In this document: in pieces, positions 8,498-17,158 of the stretch
Position numbering within the stretch: position 1 is the first letter of the stretch
Layout of the letters: every line of letters starts with the position of its first letter
Source: Bacillota bacterium
GTDB lineage: Bacteria > Bacillota > Clostridia > Christensenellales > Aristaeellaceae
Length of the DNA stretch: 64,000 bases
Direction: 5' to 3'
NCBI GenBank assembly: GCA_023411375.1
Contig: JAEYOW010000044.1
Coordinates: forward strand, 248,001-312,000
Program-made: the position numbers and the translations under genes
The notes under the pieces: model-generated
The model's database searches: none
The model's input: the letters and a program-made list of their open reading frames with translations, nothing else
Told to the model about the DNA's origin: nothing

Positions 8498-9253
8498 ATG
8501 ATGGATTCCTATACATACAGACAAGAAGAAAAAAATCAAGTGCGTCACACAATAATTCGCAAGGCGGTTGAGATGCTTACAGTTGGTCGCTCAGATGCCT
8601 GCTGTGTACGGAACTCGTACGTCAGAGATATGTGCGATTATTTCTCGCATTTGCCAGAAACTCACGAGCAAACAGAGGCACAAAAAATAGATATTGCTTA
8701 TGTGCTTGAATGGGAACAAATGCATATAAATACCATTGGATTTAGAAGACCGGATGAATTGTCTGTTTGCTATTTGTCTGGTCCCGAACCCAAAAATGAT
8801 TTTGATGAATTTGTTGCAATGGGGGTTCTACCACAGAACATATGGGCATTTGAATGTGAACAAAACACCTATTTGCGGGCGTTAAGTTCGGTTGATGGAA
8901 GCACATATATGCAACCTAAGATTGTGAAAACCTCAATCGAAAGATTCTTTCAGAACTGTCCAAAAATGTTTGATATTGTATATATTGACGCCTGTGCCTC
9001 GCTAATATCTGATCAACACGCCCTTCGTTGTGTCTCAAGTCTTTTTCAAAATCATAGACTCAATTCTCCAGGAGTTTTAATTACAAATTTCGCCTTTTTA
9101 GACTACTCCAGCGAACTTGATGCAAATGAGTACATTGACATAATTTCAAGGTATATTGATATTCATAATAATCGTAATGCGTCTTTAGTTAATAATAATG
9201 GTCAAATTCGATTTCGGAATGGCTTCGATGAAATTGAAAAAAAAAGTGTCTGA
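8498..9253 (+). CDS. Methyltransferase-like protein, 5' part of a gene split at an A9 run
   Basis: Reads as 251 residues in this frame. Residues about 88-170 have the order of elements of a class I S-adenosylmethionine methyltransferase-like fold: a strand and loop SVCYLSGPEP, an acidic strand end WAFECEQN, and a strand FDIVYIDAC, then a hydrophobic strand PGVLITNFAFLD. No catalytic NPPY-type motif is visible, so it may bind a nucleotide or be inactive as a methylase. The frame stops just after a run of nine adenines (9237-9245). With eight adenines it would continue into the frame ending at 10025, making one protein of about 508 residues. Start supported by AGGAG. AT-rich, unlike the flanks. 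Confidence 0.6.
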   Translation: MMDSYTYRQEEKNQVRHTIIRKAVEMLTVGRSDACCVRNSYVRDMCDYFSHLPETHEQTEAQKIDIAYVLEWEQMHINTIGFRRPDELSVCYLSGPEPKNDFDEFVAMGVLPQNIWAFECEQNTYLRALSSVDGSTYMQPKIVKTSIERFFQNCPKMFDIVYIDACASLISDQHALRCVSSLFQNHRLNSPGVLITNFAFLDYSSELDANEYIDIISRYIDIHNNRNASLVNNNGQIRFRNGFDEIEKKSV

Positions 9254-10025
9254 GAATCTCGAAGAAGAATATGGAGAATTTGTAACCTCAATGATATGCG
9301 ACGCTGCTTCCATTACAATTCCATCTTTACGCTTTTGCAATTCAAGTTATTTACAGATAGTATCATCAACAACTCCGATTATCAGCAAAGATTACTCTTT
9401 TTTTGATGTTAACACTATTAAAGATAATACCCTATACAAGTTTTTAGCAGCAAATCGTTTTTTACAACAAAAAAGCATTAATTATCCCGGAATAGACCGT
9501 ATCAATAAATTGGCATCTGAATTGTCAGGAACGGGTGTACATTTTGATTTATTGTCCTCTCTACGGAAATTGTATGAAGTAAGAAGTACAATTGATACAA
9601 TTTGTCCTGGGATTATGGATACCGTTAATTTCTTTGATAGCAGTCAAGCGTTGTACCAGTTTTTGGATAAGCCAAATAGAGTATTGTTTTTGGATTCAGT
9701 AATCAATCAAATGTCCTATCCGATGCACTACGTGAGTAACAAGGCAATCAGATTCTCATACATAGCTAAAGCGAAACGTATGTTTACAGATTTGCTGTTG
9801 TTTGACGAATGTCGATACGTTTATGACTGGATTCCAGCGATTCATCAGATACCAATGGCGTTTACCAATCCAAGCTGGCAATATACATTTCGGTTTGGCC
9901 TCGATGGACTGATTAAGCAGAGATTAAATTATAATAATGAATTTTTCTTTCAAGGCTCAGTTGTCTCGAAAACAACTCCAGGATTTGAGGCGCAGAATTT
10001 CCCAAAACGCATTAAACTTAATTAG
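9246..10025 (+). pseudogene. 3' part of the split methyltransferase-like gene (out of frame)
   Basis: This frame continues the protein of the preceding gene after the A9 run (VSENLEEEYGEFVTSM onward), about 259 residues to the stop at 10025. It has no ribosome site of its own: the in-frame ATGs at 9198 and 9213 lie inside the upstream gene without a Shine-Dalgarno. The sequence is a mixed alpha/beta domain with no motif I recognise (segments YPGIDRINKLASEL, RVLFLDSVINQMSYP, KAKRMFTDLLLFDECRYVYDW). It is well kept, with no further stops, so it is either expressed through slippage or phase variation, freshly broken, or a base-calling error. It ends 11 bases before the DUF262 gene. Confidence 0.55.
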
Positions 10026-10036
10026 GAGGATTTGCT

Positions 10037-12364
10037 ATGAGTATTGAACTTGATTGCTCTGACATCGTTGAAATTTTTAAAACGCATCTAAAAATTGATA
10101 ATTCTGTGAAGTCAATTGCGCACACCTTTTTAAATGAGCGTTATGCGAGTCGAATTGATTTTGCGCCGTATTTTCAAAGGAAATATGTGTGGGATTACGA
10201 AAAGGCCTCTTACTTTATTGAAAGCATTCTTTTGGGAACAGAAATCCCACCAATTGTTCTGTTTGACAATGGAGTAATAAATGAGGTAATAGATGGCCGT
10301 CAGCGATATGAAACAATAAAACGATTTTTAGAAAACAGGTTTGCGCTTGATGCAAGGGGATTGAAATCATTAACGGGTTTTGTTGGTTTTCATTATTCAG
10401 AATTGCCTGAAATGATTAAAGCAGAATTTAAAAATACTAAAATTAGAATTTTGCAATTCAGTATTGTTAATGAACCATCTATGACTTCTGGACAAGAGGA
10501 CAGAGTCAAGAAGGAAATCTTCAAAAGATATAATTCTGGTATAGTTGCGTTAAAGCAGCAGGAAATTGATCGAGCAGCATATATTAATGATCCTTTAGTA
10601 CATGCACTTAAAGTGAAATTGGAGAACGATAAAACCTTACTTAAAAAATGTCAGTTAATATTTATGCCAAAGAGGAAACAAAGCTTAAACGATAGAGATA
10701 AAGTCAACTACCTTTTATCAAGAGCAAGAACTGTTTTGTCAATGCGGTTTATTCCTATTCAAAGCTACGCTGCAGCAAGTTCAAAATCGGATATAATCCG
10801 TAATTATATGTTGTTAAAAGTTGAAATTGAATCTGTTGATGATACGGTGTCTTCATTTGAACAAATTGTTTGTAAATTATTTGATATTCGTAGTGCTTTT
10901 ATTAACAATAATTCAGTTATAGCGGATAATAATCTTTTCTATGAAGTAATGTTCTGGGGATTATCTGTCATATTTTATGTATCAAGAGATAAATTCTACT
11001 ATTTGGACGATAATAAAACAGCGTTGGATATTATTAAATGCAATAATTCACCTTGTTTTTGGCAAAATATAAACGTCGAAAAGAATGATTTTGATTCGGT
11101 TTTTTTTGCTACTGGTAGCCACTATTACAAGTCAATCTTAAATCGTTATACTTTTATTTCTAATTATTTATCAGAGGCAACTGAAATTGATTTTTCCCAA
11201 AATATAAAGGATAAAACGGCGTTCGATACAATTATGTCTCAGACTCCAGCTGTGGATCAATATAATGGATTTAAACTATCGAAAACAGATCCTGTATCTG
11301 CAACAGTGTATGACATTCTCTCAGATGTAAAGACATCAAATTTTCTTATACGCCCTGATTATCAGAGATCAGAAGTGACAAACATTCAGAAGGCATCATA
11401 CTTGTTGGAAAGCATACTATTAGGAATTCGGATTCCACCAATTTTTATTTTTCGTCGTAATGATAATGTCAGCGAGGTTATTGATGGTCAACAAAGGTTG
11501 CTTTCCATTTTGGGATTTCTCCGAGAATCATATAAAGATGAAAATGGAACAGAGCAGTTATCAAACAAGCATGGTTTCAAACTCTCAAAACTCAGATTTT
11601 TAAAAGAACTCAACGGGAATGACATAGAAGGTGTTGAAAGAATAAACAAAAGCTATAAAGATCGCATCTTGGATTTTCAGATAGACATAGTTGAGATTAA
11701 TCAATCTCAAAACACAGATTTTAGCCCAATCGATCTTTTCCTTAGATTAAACTCAAAGCCGTTCCCAATCGAACCCAATACATTTGAAATGTGGAATGCA
11801 TATGTTTCGAAGCAATATGTTGAAATAATAAAAATTCTAGCAATGGAATATTCTGGAAAACTTTTTAGGTCTATAGACACGCGCATGAAAAATGAAGAAC
11901 TGATAACAATGTTGGCTTATTTAGCCTACATTGAACGAAAGGAGCATACAAAACCTGGCGAATATCTAAATATTTTTGTGCGGAATCAAAGAGTCAATGC
12001 TCGTTTTAGAACAAAAGGAAATATTACAACTAAGCTTGGAGAAATATCAAGTGCAAACGACCCCGTGTTTGGTGAATCACTAAATGATGTAAAAGACTTT
12101 TTTGAGAAACTTCATATACTCTGCGGAGACGATTTCAACGATTTTAATAAGATGCTGGGGCATTCACGTAAAAACGCTCAAAGTCGAACTAATCAAAACT
12201 TTTATCTTTTATGGATTGCGCTTTCTCACATTGATATTACTGATGTTCAAAACAATAAGGAACGAATATTTGACAAAATCAGGTGCCTGTTTTTGTCGAG
12301 TCAAGACATAATAGATGAGGGATTTGACATAAATATCTTTGTTGATGAACTCTCAAAAATCTAA
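10037..12364 (+). CDS. Tandem DUF262 (GmrSD/ParB-like) protein, putative defence effector
   Basis: A 775-residue protein made of two copies of a DUF262-like module. Copy one (about 15-190) has RKYVWDYEKASYFIESILLG then EVIDGRQRYETI near 83-90. Copy two (about 420-620) has RPDYQRSEVTNIQKASYLLE, then EVIDGQQRLLSI near 480-487. DUF262 is the GmrS half of the GmrSD type IV modification-dependent restriction enzyme, where the DGQQR motif is part of the nucleotide-binding and nicking site. No HNH (DUF1524) nuclease motif is obvious in the C-terminus. A strong ribosome site (AGGAGG) precedes the ATG, 11 bases after the methyltransferase-like gene. AT-rich codon use marks recent transfer. A role in anti-phage defence is inferred. 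Confidence 0.8.
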   Translation: MSIELDCSDIVEIFKTHLKIDNSVKSIAHTFLNERYASRIDFAPYFQRKYVWDYEKASYFIESILLGTEIPPIVLFDNGVINEVIDGRQRYETIKRFLENRFALDARGLKSLTGFVGFHYSELPEMIKAEFKNTKIRILQFSIVNEPSMTSGQEDRVKKEIFKRYNSGIVALKQQEIDRAAYINDPLVHALKVKLENDKTLLKKCQLIFMPKRKQSLNDRDKVNYLLSRARTVLSMRFIPIQSYAAASSKSDIIRNYMLLKVEIESVDDTVSSFEQIVCKLFDIRSAFINNNSVIADNNLFYEVMFWGLSVIFYVSRDKFYYLDDNKTALDIIKCNNSPCFWQNINVEKNDFDSVFFATGSHYYKSILNRYTFISNYLSEATEIDFSQNIKDKTAFDTIMSQTPAVDQYNGFKLSKTDPVSATVYDILSDVKTSNFLIRPDYQRSEVTNIQKASYLLESILLGIRIPPIFIFRRNDNVSEVIDGQQRLLSILGFLRESYKDENGTEQLSNKHGFKLSKLRFLKELNGNDIEGVERINKSYKDRILDFQIDIVEINQSQNTDFSPIDLFLRLNSKPFPIEPNTFEMWNAYVSKQYVEIIKILAMEYSGKLFRSIDTRMKNEELITMLAYLAYIERKEHTKPGEYLNIFVRNQRVNARFRTKGNITTKLGEISSANDPVFGESLNDVKDFFEKLHILCGDDFNDFNKMLGHSRKNAQSRTNQNFYLLWIALSHIDITDVQNNKERIFDKIRCLFLSSQDIIDEGFDINIFVDELSKI

Positions 12365-12435
12365 AATTAATTAATAGTGACCTTCCCTAATGCTTATACC
12401 GAACCGCTGAAAAAGTGATTTCCTCACGAACTAAT

Positions 12436-12683
12436 CTTTTCTCTATATTCACTTCTGCGGTGGCTATGGTAATGTCAACAGACCCATTAGTGTATGTTAT
12501 CTTTCACGCGGAAACCGTTATGCAAATGATTCCGTAAGCTTTTACCGCGAGGAGCTGTTGCCGTGCCTGCGGGCCTGTCCGCCGGGTGGCCTGATCCTGG
12601 ACGCTTGTATATCTTGTAAGGATATCGCGCAATATGCCGCTGATACGAACCGGACGCGCGAAATACTTTCGCAGACCGGCCAG
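12436..12683 (+). pseudogene. Right-end gene remnant of the island
   Basis: After the DUF262 gene the composition returns to GC-rich and one plus-strand frame is open for about 80 codons without a start, ending at TGA 12681-12683. The translation has protein-like character (FYREELLPCLRACPPGG, then LILDACISCKDIAQYAADTN, then REILSQTGQ). I cannot name the family. It reads outward, toward the right direct repeat, and is best taken as a truncated 3' gene end carried in with the island. The rest of 12365-12435 holds nothing recognisable. Confidence 0.4.
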
Positions 12684-12689
12684 TGATAA

Positions 12690-12712
12690 CGTTTGTCAAT
12701 CCATCACCGAAT
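12690..12712. repeat. Right 23-bp direct repeat of the AT-rich island
   Basis: Identical to 7909-7931. Bases 12696-12712 are the stop codon and final codons of the intact M56 gene on the minus strand, so the island junction keeps this gene whole. The two copies enclose about 4.8 kb. Confidence 0.8.
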
Positions 12713-14339
12713 AGTGTAAAATACGCACCTCGGGCAGCACCTGCATGTAAAATGCCCCGCCGATAAACCTAGCTGCGCTGCCGTCGTCCGGGGTTTCATA
12801 TCCGCCGTAGCGCAGGCTTACGTAGTGGCAGCCATCCGCCATTTCCGTATCCCTGTCCACATACAGGGGGTCAAGAGGACCGACGCCGGGCAGCATCACG
12901 CGGGCAAAGTCGCGCGCATGGGCGAGCAGCGGCGCATTTTTCGTGGGATCATCCTGAAGGGTGTCCTGCGTTCTGGCGCGCGTGGGCCTTTCGTCATGCT
13001 GGTTGGTGTTATCCCAATAAAGATAGACGGTTCCCTCAGAAGAAAATTGAAGGGTATACGGCGCATCCCCGCCCTCGGGGTATGCCTCCACCCACCAGGA
13101 GCCGTCGTGGTTGGTCACATCGTCGTGTTCAAGCTGCTGTGCCTCTATACGCATCAGGTTCACATCCGCACTAAGGGGCAGGCCGGACAGCAGACGCCTT
13201 GCGTAGGCGGCGGCATCTTCCACGCCGCGGATAGCTGTGGGGGAGGAGGCTTCCCCACTGATCACGGGAATAGCGGGAAGGGTGACGGGCAAGATGTATT
13301 CCGCCGTCGCAAACGAGAACAGAAAACCAATGCCCGCCACCGCCAGCGCGCAAATGGAGAGCCACCTTACGTTTTGGGCACGCTCAACAATGCTTTTGAC
13401 GCGCTGCTTGGTGCGCGCGCCCTTCATGGTCATGCCCGTGGCCAGGGCCGTCAGCCCCGGCTCGCTTTTGGGCGCGGCGGCGAGGGCGAGCGTGCCGGCA
13501 TAGGCAAGGCGCTCGTCCCCGTCCATACGGGCGGTTACGCGGTCGTCGCACGCCATTTCACAATCCATGCGGCTGAGGCTGGCCGCCAGCCATACAAGCG
13601 GATTAAACCAGTGCACCGCGCAGCACAGGCCGCGCAGCAGGTTCCACCATGGGTCGCGGGCCTTCTGGTGGCATAGCTCATGCATGAGCGCCTGACCGAG
13701 AGCCTCCGGCCGCAGGGAAAGAGGCAAAGCGATCCACGGCCGCAACACCCCCGCGAGGCACGCTCCCGGCAGAGGATCGACCCAGTAAACGGGAAGGGGC
13801 TTGACGTTATGCTCATTACAAAGCTTGTGATAAAGCGCAAGCTGATCGCCTGTCAGCGGGCCGACGCGCTCACGCTTTAGGCGGCGCAGAAAGGCCGCGT
13901 TGCGCACGGCGATAACGGCCAGCACGCACAGGGCGGCCCCGCCATAGAGCATCGCCACATAGCGCGCGGTATGTCCGTAGGAGCTTTCGGCCGCGAATTC
14001 AAACACGGCTCTTGACGCCGCTGTGCCGCGCACATTTCCCCCTCCCATGGCTTCCGCCAGGCCGCTCAGCGCGTCATGCGAGCGAACGCGCACCTGATCC
14101 GCGATGGGCCGTACGCCCAGATTGTCGGAGTAGGTGGGACGCAGCTCGTTCATCATTGGGTTGGGAAAGGAGAGCGGCAAAAGCAGCCGGACCGCGACCA
14201 GCAGCCATGCCAGGCAGATCAGCCGGTTGCCAAGCTGGCGGCGCAGCAAACGGCGCACAACGAGCAGGAGCAGAATCATCACGCTGCCTGTCAGCATGGC
14301 TTCGATCAGAAAGTTGAACAGGGTCGCGGCACGCATCAT
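12696..14339 (-). CDS. M56 family (BlaR1/MecR1-like) membrane metallopeptidase
   Basis: A 547-residue membrane protein with a zinc peptidase domain of the BlaR1 type. About three hydrophobic helices precede the catalytic site (near 8-28, 36-54 and 128-150), the motif HELCH is near residues 218-222 followed by NPLVWLAA and the downstream acidic CEMACDDRV, and a fourth helix lies near 318-338. In BlaR1 this domain sits in the membrane and cleaves a cognate BlaI repressor after an outer sensor binds a ligand. Here the C-terminal 200 residues are not the penicillin-binding sensor, so the signal is unknown. GGAGG precedes the ATG. No blaI gene adjoins it in this window. Confidence 0.85.
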   Translation of the reverse strand: MMRAATLFNFLIEAMLTGSVMILLLLVVRRLLRRQLGNRLICLAWLLVAVRLLLPLSFPNPMMNELRPTYSDNLGVRPIADQVRVRSHDALSGLAEAMGGGNVRGTAASRAVFEFAAESSYGHTARYVAMLYGGAALCVLAVIAVRNAAFLRRLKRERVGPLTGDQLALYHKLCNEHNVKPLPVYWVDPLPGACLAGVLRPWIALPLSLRPEALGQALMHELCHQKARDPWWNLLRGLCCAVHWFNPLVWLAASLSRMDCEMACDDRVTARMDGDERLAYAGTLALAAAPKSEPGLTALATGMTMKGARTKQRVKSIVERAQNVRWLSICALAVAGIGFLFSFATAEYILPVTLPAIPVISGEASSPTAIRGVEDAAAYARRLLSGLPLSADVNLMRIEAQQLEHDDVTNHDGSWWVEAYPEGGDAPYTLQFSSEGTVYLYWDNTNQHDERPTRARTQDTLQDDPTKNAPLLAHARDFARVMLPGVGPLDPLYVDRDTEMADGCHYVSLRYGGYETPDDGSAARFIGGAFYMQVLPEVRILHYSVMD

Positions 14340-14418
14340 GAATTCCTCCTTTACTTAAAGCAGGTACCTTTTGAACGCGTCATAAAGGGTACAAAATAAG
14401 TTTCAAATTGTTGCGGAC

Positions 14419-14449
14419 TACAACTGTACACCGAAATTTTACATGTGTC
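14419..14449. promoter_or_regulatory. Pair of BlaI/MecI-like operator half-palindromes upstream of the M56 gene
   Basis: TACAACTGTA at 14419-14428 is a TACA-N2-TGTA dyad, the core of BlaI/MecI binding sites. A second, imperfect copy TACATGTGTC begins 21 bases later at 14440. They lie 80-110 bases upstream of the M56 start codon in the gap between divergent transcription units. That a BlaI-type repressor encoded elsewhere binds here is inference. Confidence 0.4.
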
Positions 14450-14519
14450 CACCCATTCTGTCAAGCGCATAATTGTAACAAGAAAAAGTTAAAAAGATGC
14501 CTTTCCACAAAATTTCCTC

Positions 14520-14548
14520 TTGCAATTTTGCGGAGGTTGATGCATAAT
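14520..14548 (+). promoter_or_regulatory. Promoter of serC-serA
   Basis: TTGCAA at 14520-14525, 17-base spacer, CATAAT at 14543-14548 with TG just upstream. The transcript would have a leader of about 110 bases before serC; it contains a small GCCC-ATA-GGGC stem near 14571-14580 but no known riboswitch that I can recognise. Confidence 0.5.
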
Positions 14549-14663
14549 ATCGTCAAGCGGTTAAATTATCGCCCATAGGGCAGAAACTGTCCCATGCCGC
14601 AAAACCGAAGCGTAAGATTGGGTTTTAGCACGGGGCGGATGCAAAACAGGGAGGAATGTCAAC

Positions 14664-15746
14664 ATGGAACGCGTATTTAACTTCTCGGCCGGTCCCGCCA
14701 TGATCGCTAAAAGCGTGCTGGAAAAGGCGCGCGACGAATTGGTCTCATACCCCGGCAAGGGGATGAGCGTGATGGAAATGAGCCACCGAAGCTCCATGTA
14801 CGTTGATATTTTTAATGAAACAAAGGCGCTTTTGCAAAAGCTGATGAACATCCCGGAGGAATATGAGATTCTGTTCCTCCAGGGCGGCGCGACGCTCCAG
14901 TTCAGCGCCGTTCCCCTAAATCTTTTGACGGGCAGCGGCAAGGCCGATTATGTGGACAGCGGCAACTTCGCCCACCTCGCGATGGAGGAAGCCAAGCGTT
15001 ACGGCACGGTAAAAATGGTCGCCTCCTCCCGCGAGGAGAACTACACCTACGTGCCCGACGTGGACCAGATCCAGTGGAACGCGGACGCGGATTATGCCTA
15101 TATCACCACCAACAACACCATTTACGGCACGCGCTACACGAAAATTCCCGATACGGGAAAGGTGCCGCTCGTGGCCGATATGAGCAGCAACATCCTCTCC
15201 GAGCCCATGGATGTTAGCAAATTCGGCGTGATTTTCGCAGGCGCGCAGAAAAACATCGGGCCTGCCGGGCTGTGCATCGTGATTGTGCGCAAGGACCTTT
15301 TGGGCAGGGAAAATCCCCTTTGCCCCAAGCTGATGAGCTGGGCGCAGGAGGTTAAGAACGACAGCATGCTCAACACCCCCAACACCTACGGCATCTATAT
15401 GGCGAAGCTGGGTTTCGAGTGGCTGCTCTCGCTGGGCGGCGTGGAGGCGATTTACAGGCAGAACGTGGAAAAAGCCGCGCTGCTGTACGACGCGCTTGAC
15501 CAGAGCAAGCTGTTCAAAGCACCCGCGCGGAAGGACTGCCGCTCGCTGATGAACGTCACCTTTGTAACCGGCGACGCGGACAAGGACGCGGCCTTCGTTA
15601 AGTACGCCAGCCAGAACGGCCTTGTCAACCTCAAGGGCCACCGCAACGTCGGCGGCATGCGCGCCAGCATCTACAACGCCATGCCGGTCGAGGGCGTCCA
15701 AAAGCTTGTGCAAGTCATGAAAGCCTTTGAAAAGGAGAACGCCTGA
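14664..15746 (+). CDS. serC: Phosphoserine aminotransferase
   Basis: Makes 3-phosphoserine from 3-phosphohydroxypyruvate and glutamate, the second step of serine synthesis; a cytoplasmic pyridoxal-phosphate enzyme. The 360 residues match SerC length. The N-terminus VFNFSAGPAM, the segment FLQGGATLQFSAVPLNLL and the cofactor lysine in FAGAQKNIGPAG (about residue 195) are diagnostic, as is the C-terminal RNVGGMRASIYNAM. GGGAGG precedes the ATG. serA begins 2 bases after the stop, so both serine genes are made together. Confidence 0.97.
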   Translation: MERVFNFSAGPAMIAKSVLEKARDELVSYPGKGMSVMEMSHRSSMYVDIFNETKALLQKLMNIPEEYEILFLQGGATLQFSAVPLNLLTGSGKADYVDSGNFAHLAMEEAKRYGTVKMVASSREENYTYVPDVDQIQWNADADYAYITTNNTIYGTRYTKIPDTGKVPLVADMSSNILSEPMDVSKFGVIFAGAQKNIGPAGLCIVIVRKDLLGRENPLCPKLMSWAQEVKNDSMLNTPNTYGIYMAKLGFEWLLSLGGVEAIYRQNVEKAALLYDALDQSKLFKAPARKDCRSLMNVTFVTGDADKDAAFVKYASQNGLVNLKGHRNVGGMRASIYNAMPVEGVQKLVQVMKAFEKENA

Positions 15747-15747
15747 C

Positions 15748-16923
15748 ATGTTTAAAATTCAAACGCTGAACAGCATTTCGGATATCATTCACCAGCATTT
15801 AAGCGCCGACAACTATCTGATCGCCACCGAGGAACCCGTCCCGGACGGCATCCTGGTCCGTTCCGCCAGCATGCACGAGATGGATCTGCCCGAAAACCTG
15901 CTCGCCATTGCGCGCGCGGGCGCGGGTACCAACAACATCCCCATCGACGAGTGCTCCAAGCGCGGCATCGTGGTTTTTAACACGCCGGGCGCCAACGCAA
16001 ACGCCGTGGCCGAGCTGGTCGTCTGCGGGCTAATGCTGGGCAGCCGCAACGTGGCGGGAGGCATCGACTGGGCGGCGACGCTTAAAGGCAAAGGCGACGA
16101 GGTTCCAAAGCTTGTGGAAAAGGGCAAGGGACAATTCGCCGGGCCCGAGGTGCGCGGCAAGACGCTGGGCGTTATCGGCCTGGGCGCGATCGGCGCGATC
16201 GTCGCCAACACTGCGGCGCAGGGGCTTGGCATGGAGGTTGTGGGCTACGATCCCTATATCAGTGTGGAAAGCGCGTGGTCGCTAAGCCGCGCCGTCAAGC
16301 GCAGCACCTCCGTGGACGAGATTTACGCCCACGCGGACTATATCACCATACACGTACCGCTCAAGGATAACACGCGCGGCATGATCGACGCCGCGACCAT
16401 CGCCAAAATGAAGGACGGCGTGCACCTGCTCAACTTCAGCCGCGCCGAGCTGGTCGATGCGGACGCGCTTAAAGACGCGCTGGAAAGCGGCAAGGTCGCC
16501 AGTTACGTCACCGACTTTCCCACCGATGCCGTGCTTGGCATGAAAAATACCGTCGCCATCCCGCACCTGGGCGCAAGCACGCCCGAAAGTGAGGAAAACT
16601 GCGCCTCCATGGCCGCCTGCCAGCTTAGAGACTACCTGGAGTTCGGGCAAATCCGCAACAGCGTGAACTTTCCTGAAATTCTGCTGGGCTACAGCGAGGG
16701 TACCCGCGTGCTGATCATCCACGAAAACGAGCCCGGCATGGTCAGCGCCATTTCGGCTGCCATCGGCGCGCGCAAGATCAACATTAACAACATGCTCAAC
16801 AAAAGCCGCAAGAACATGGCCGTCACCGTGCTTGAGCTCGATAAGCTGCCGGACCAGCGGCTGCTGACCGAGCTGATGGCCCTCCCCGGCGTCATCCGTG
16901 TACGGTGCTTCCACGAGGAATAA
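15748..16923 (+). CDS. serA: D-3-phosphoglycerate dehydrogenase
   Basis: Oxidises 3-phosphoglycerate to 3-phosphohydroxypyruvate with NAD, the first and regulated step of serine synthesis. 391 residues: a substrate domain split around a Rossmann domain with GVIGLGAIGAIV (about 141-152), a catalytic arginine in NFSRAELVD and histidine in PHLGASTPE (about 272), and a short C-terminal ACT domain (about 316-391) that usually senses serine. The usual acidic residue of the TEP motif is aspartate here (FPTDAV). The ATG at 15748 is chosen over an in-frame TTG at 15727 inside serC; AAAGGAG lies upstream. Confidence 0.95.
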   Translation: MFKIQTLNSISDIIHQHLSADNYLIATEEPVPDGILVRSASMHEMDLPENLLAIARAGAGTNNIPIDECSKRGIVVFNTPGANANAVAELVVCGLMLGSRNVAGGIDWAATLKGKGDEVPKLVEKGKGQFAGPEVRGKTLGVIGLGAIGAIVANTAAQGLGMEVVGYDPYISVESAWSLSRAVKRSTSVDEIYAHADYITIHVPLKDNTRGMIDAATIAKMKDGVHLLNFSRAELVDADALKDALESGKVASYVTDFPTDAVLGMKNTVAIPHLGASTPESEENCASMAACQLRDYLEFGQIRNSVNFPEILLGYSEGTRVLIIHENEPGMVSAISAAIGARKININNMLNKSRKNMAVTVLELDKLPDQRLLTELMALPGVIRVRCFHEE

Positions 16924-16943
16924 AAAACAGAATTACAAGGTTG

Positions 16944-16979
16944 GGAGCTGCTCAAAATGGTTTGAGCGGCTCTCTTTTA
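16944..16979 (+). terminator. Terminator of serC-serA
   Basis: Stem of about 13 pairs (GGAGCTGCTCAAA with TTTGAGCGGCTCT, two wobble pairs), loop ATGG, followed by CTTTT. It lies about 20 bases after the serA stop. Confidence 0.8.
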
Positions 16980-17158
16980 CATATCCGGCCGGCCCGCTTT
17001 AAGCTTAAGCACGTTACGCAATTAAGGCGGCGGTGCAATTCCGGGCAGGGTGATGCGGCGCGTCTGAGGCGGCCGGTGGCGTACCCGCCCATCCGTGCGG
17101 TTGTGCCGCAACGGCTGCGCTGCGCACACACGGCGGTTTAGAATTGCGTCGCCGCCCC

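Noticed and set aside
9198..10025. Second island frame as an independent gene with its own start
   Set aside because: The possible start codons lie inside the upstream gene without a ribosome site, while a single-base change in the A9 run joins the frames cleanly.
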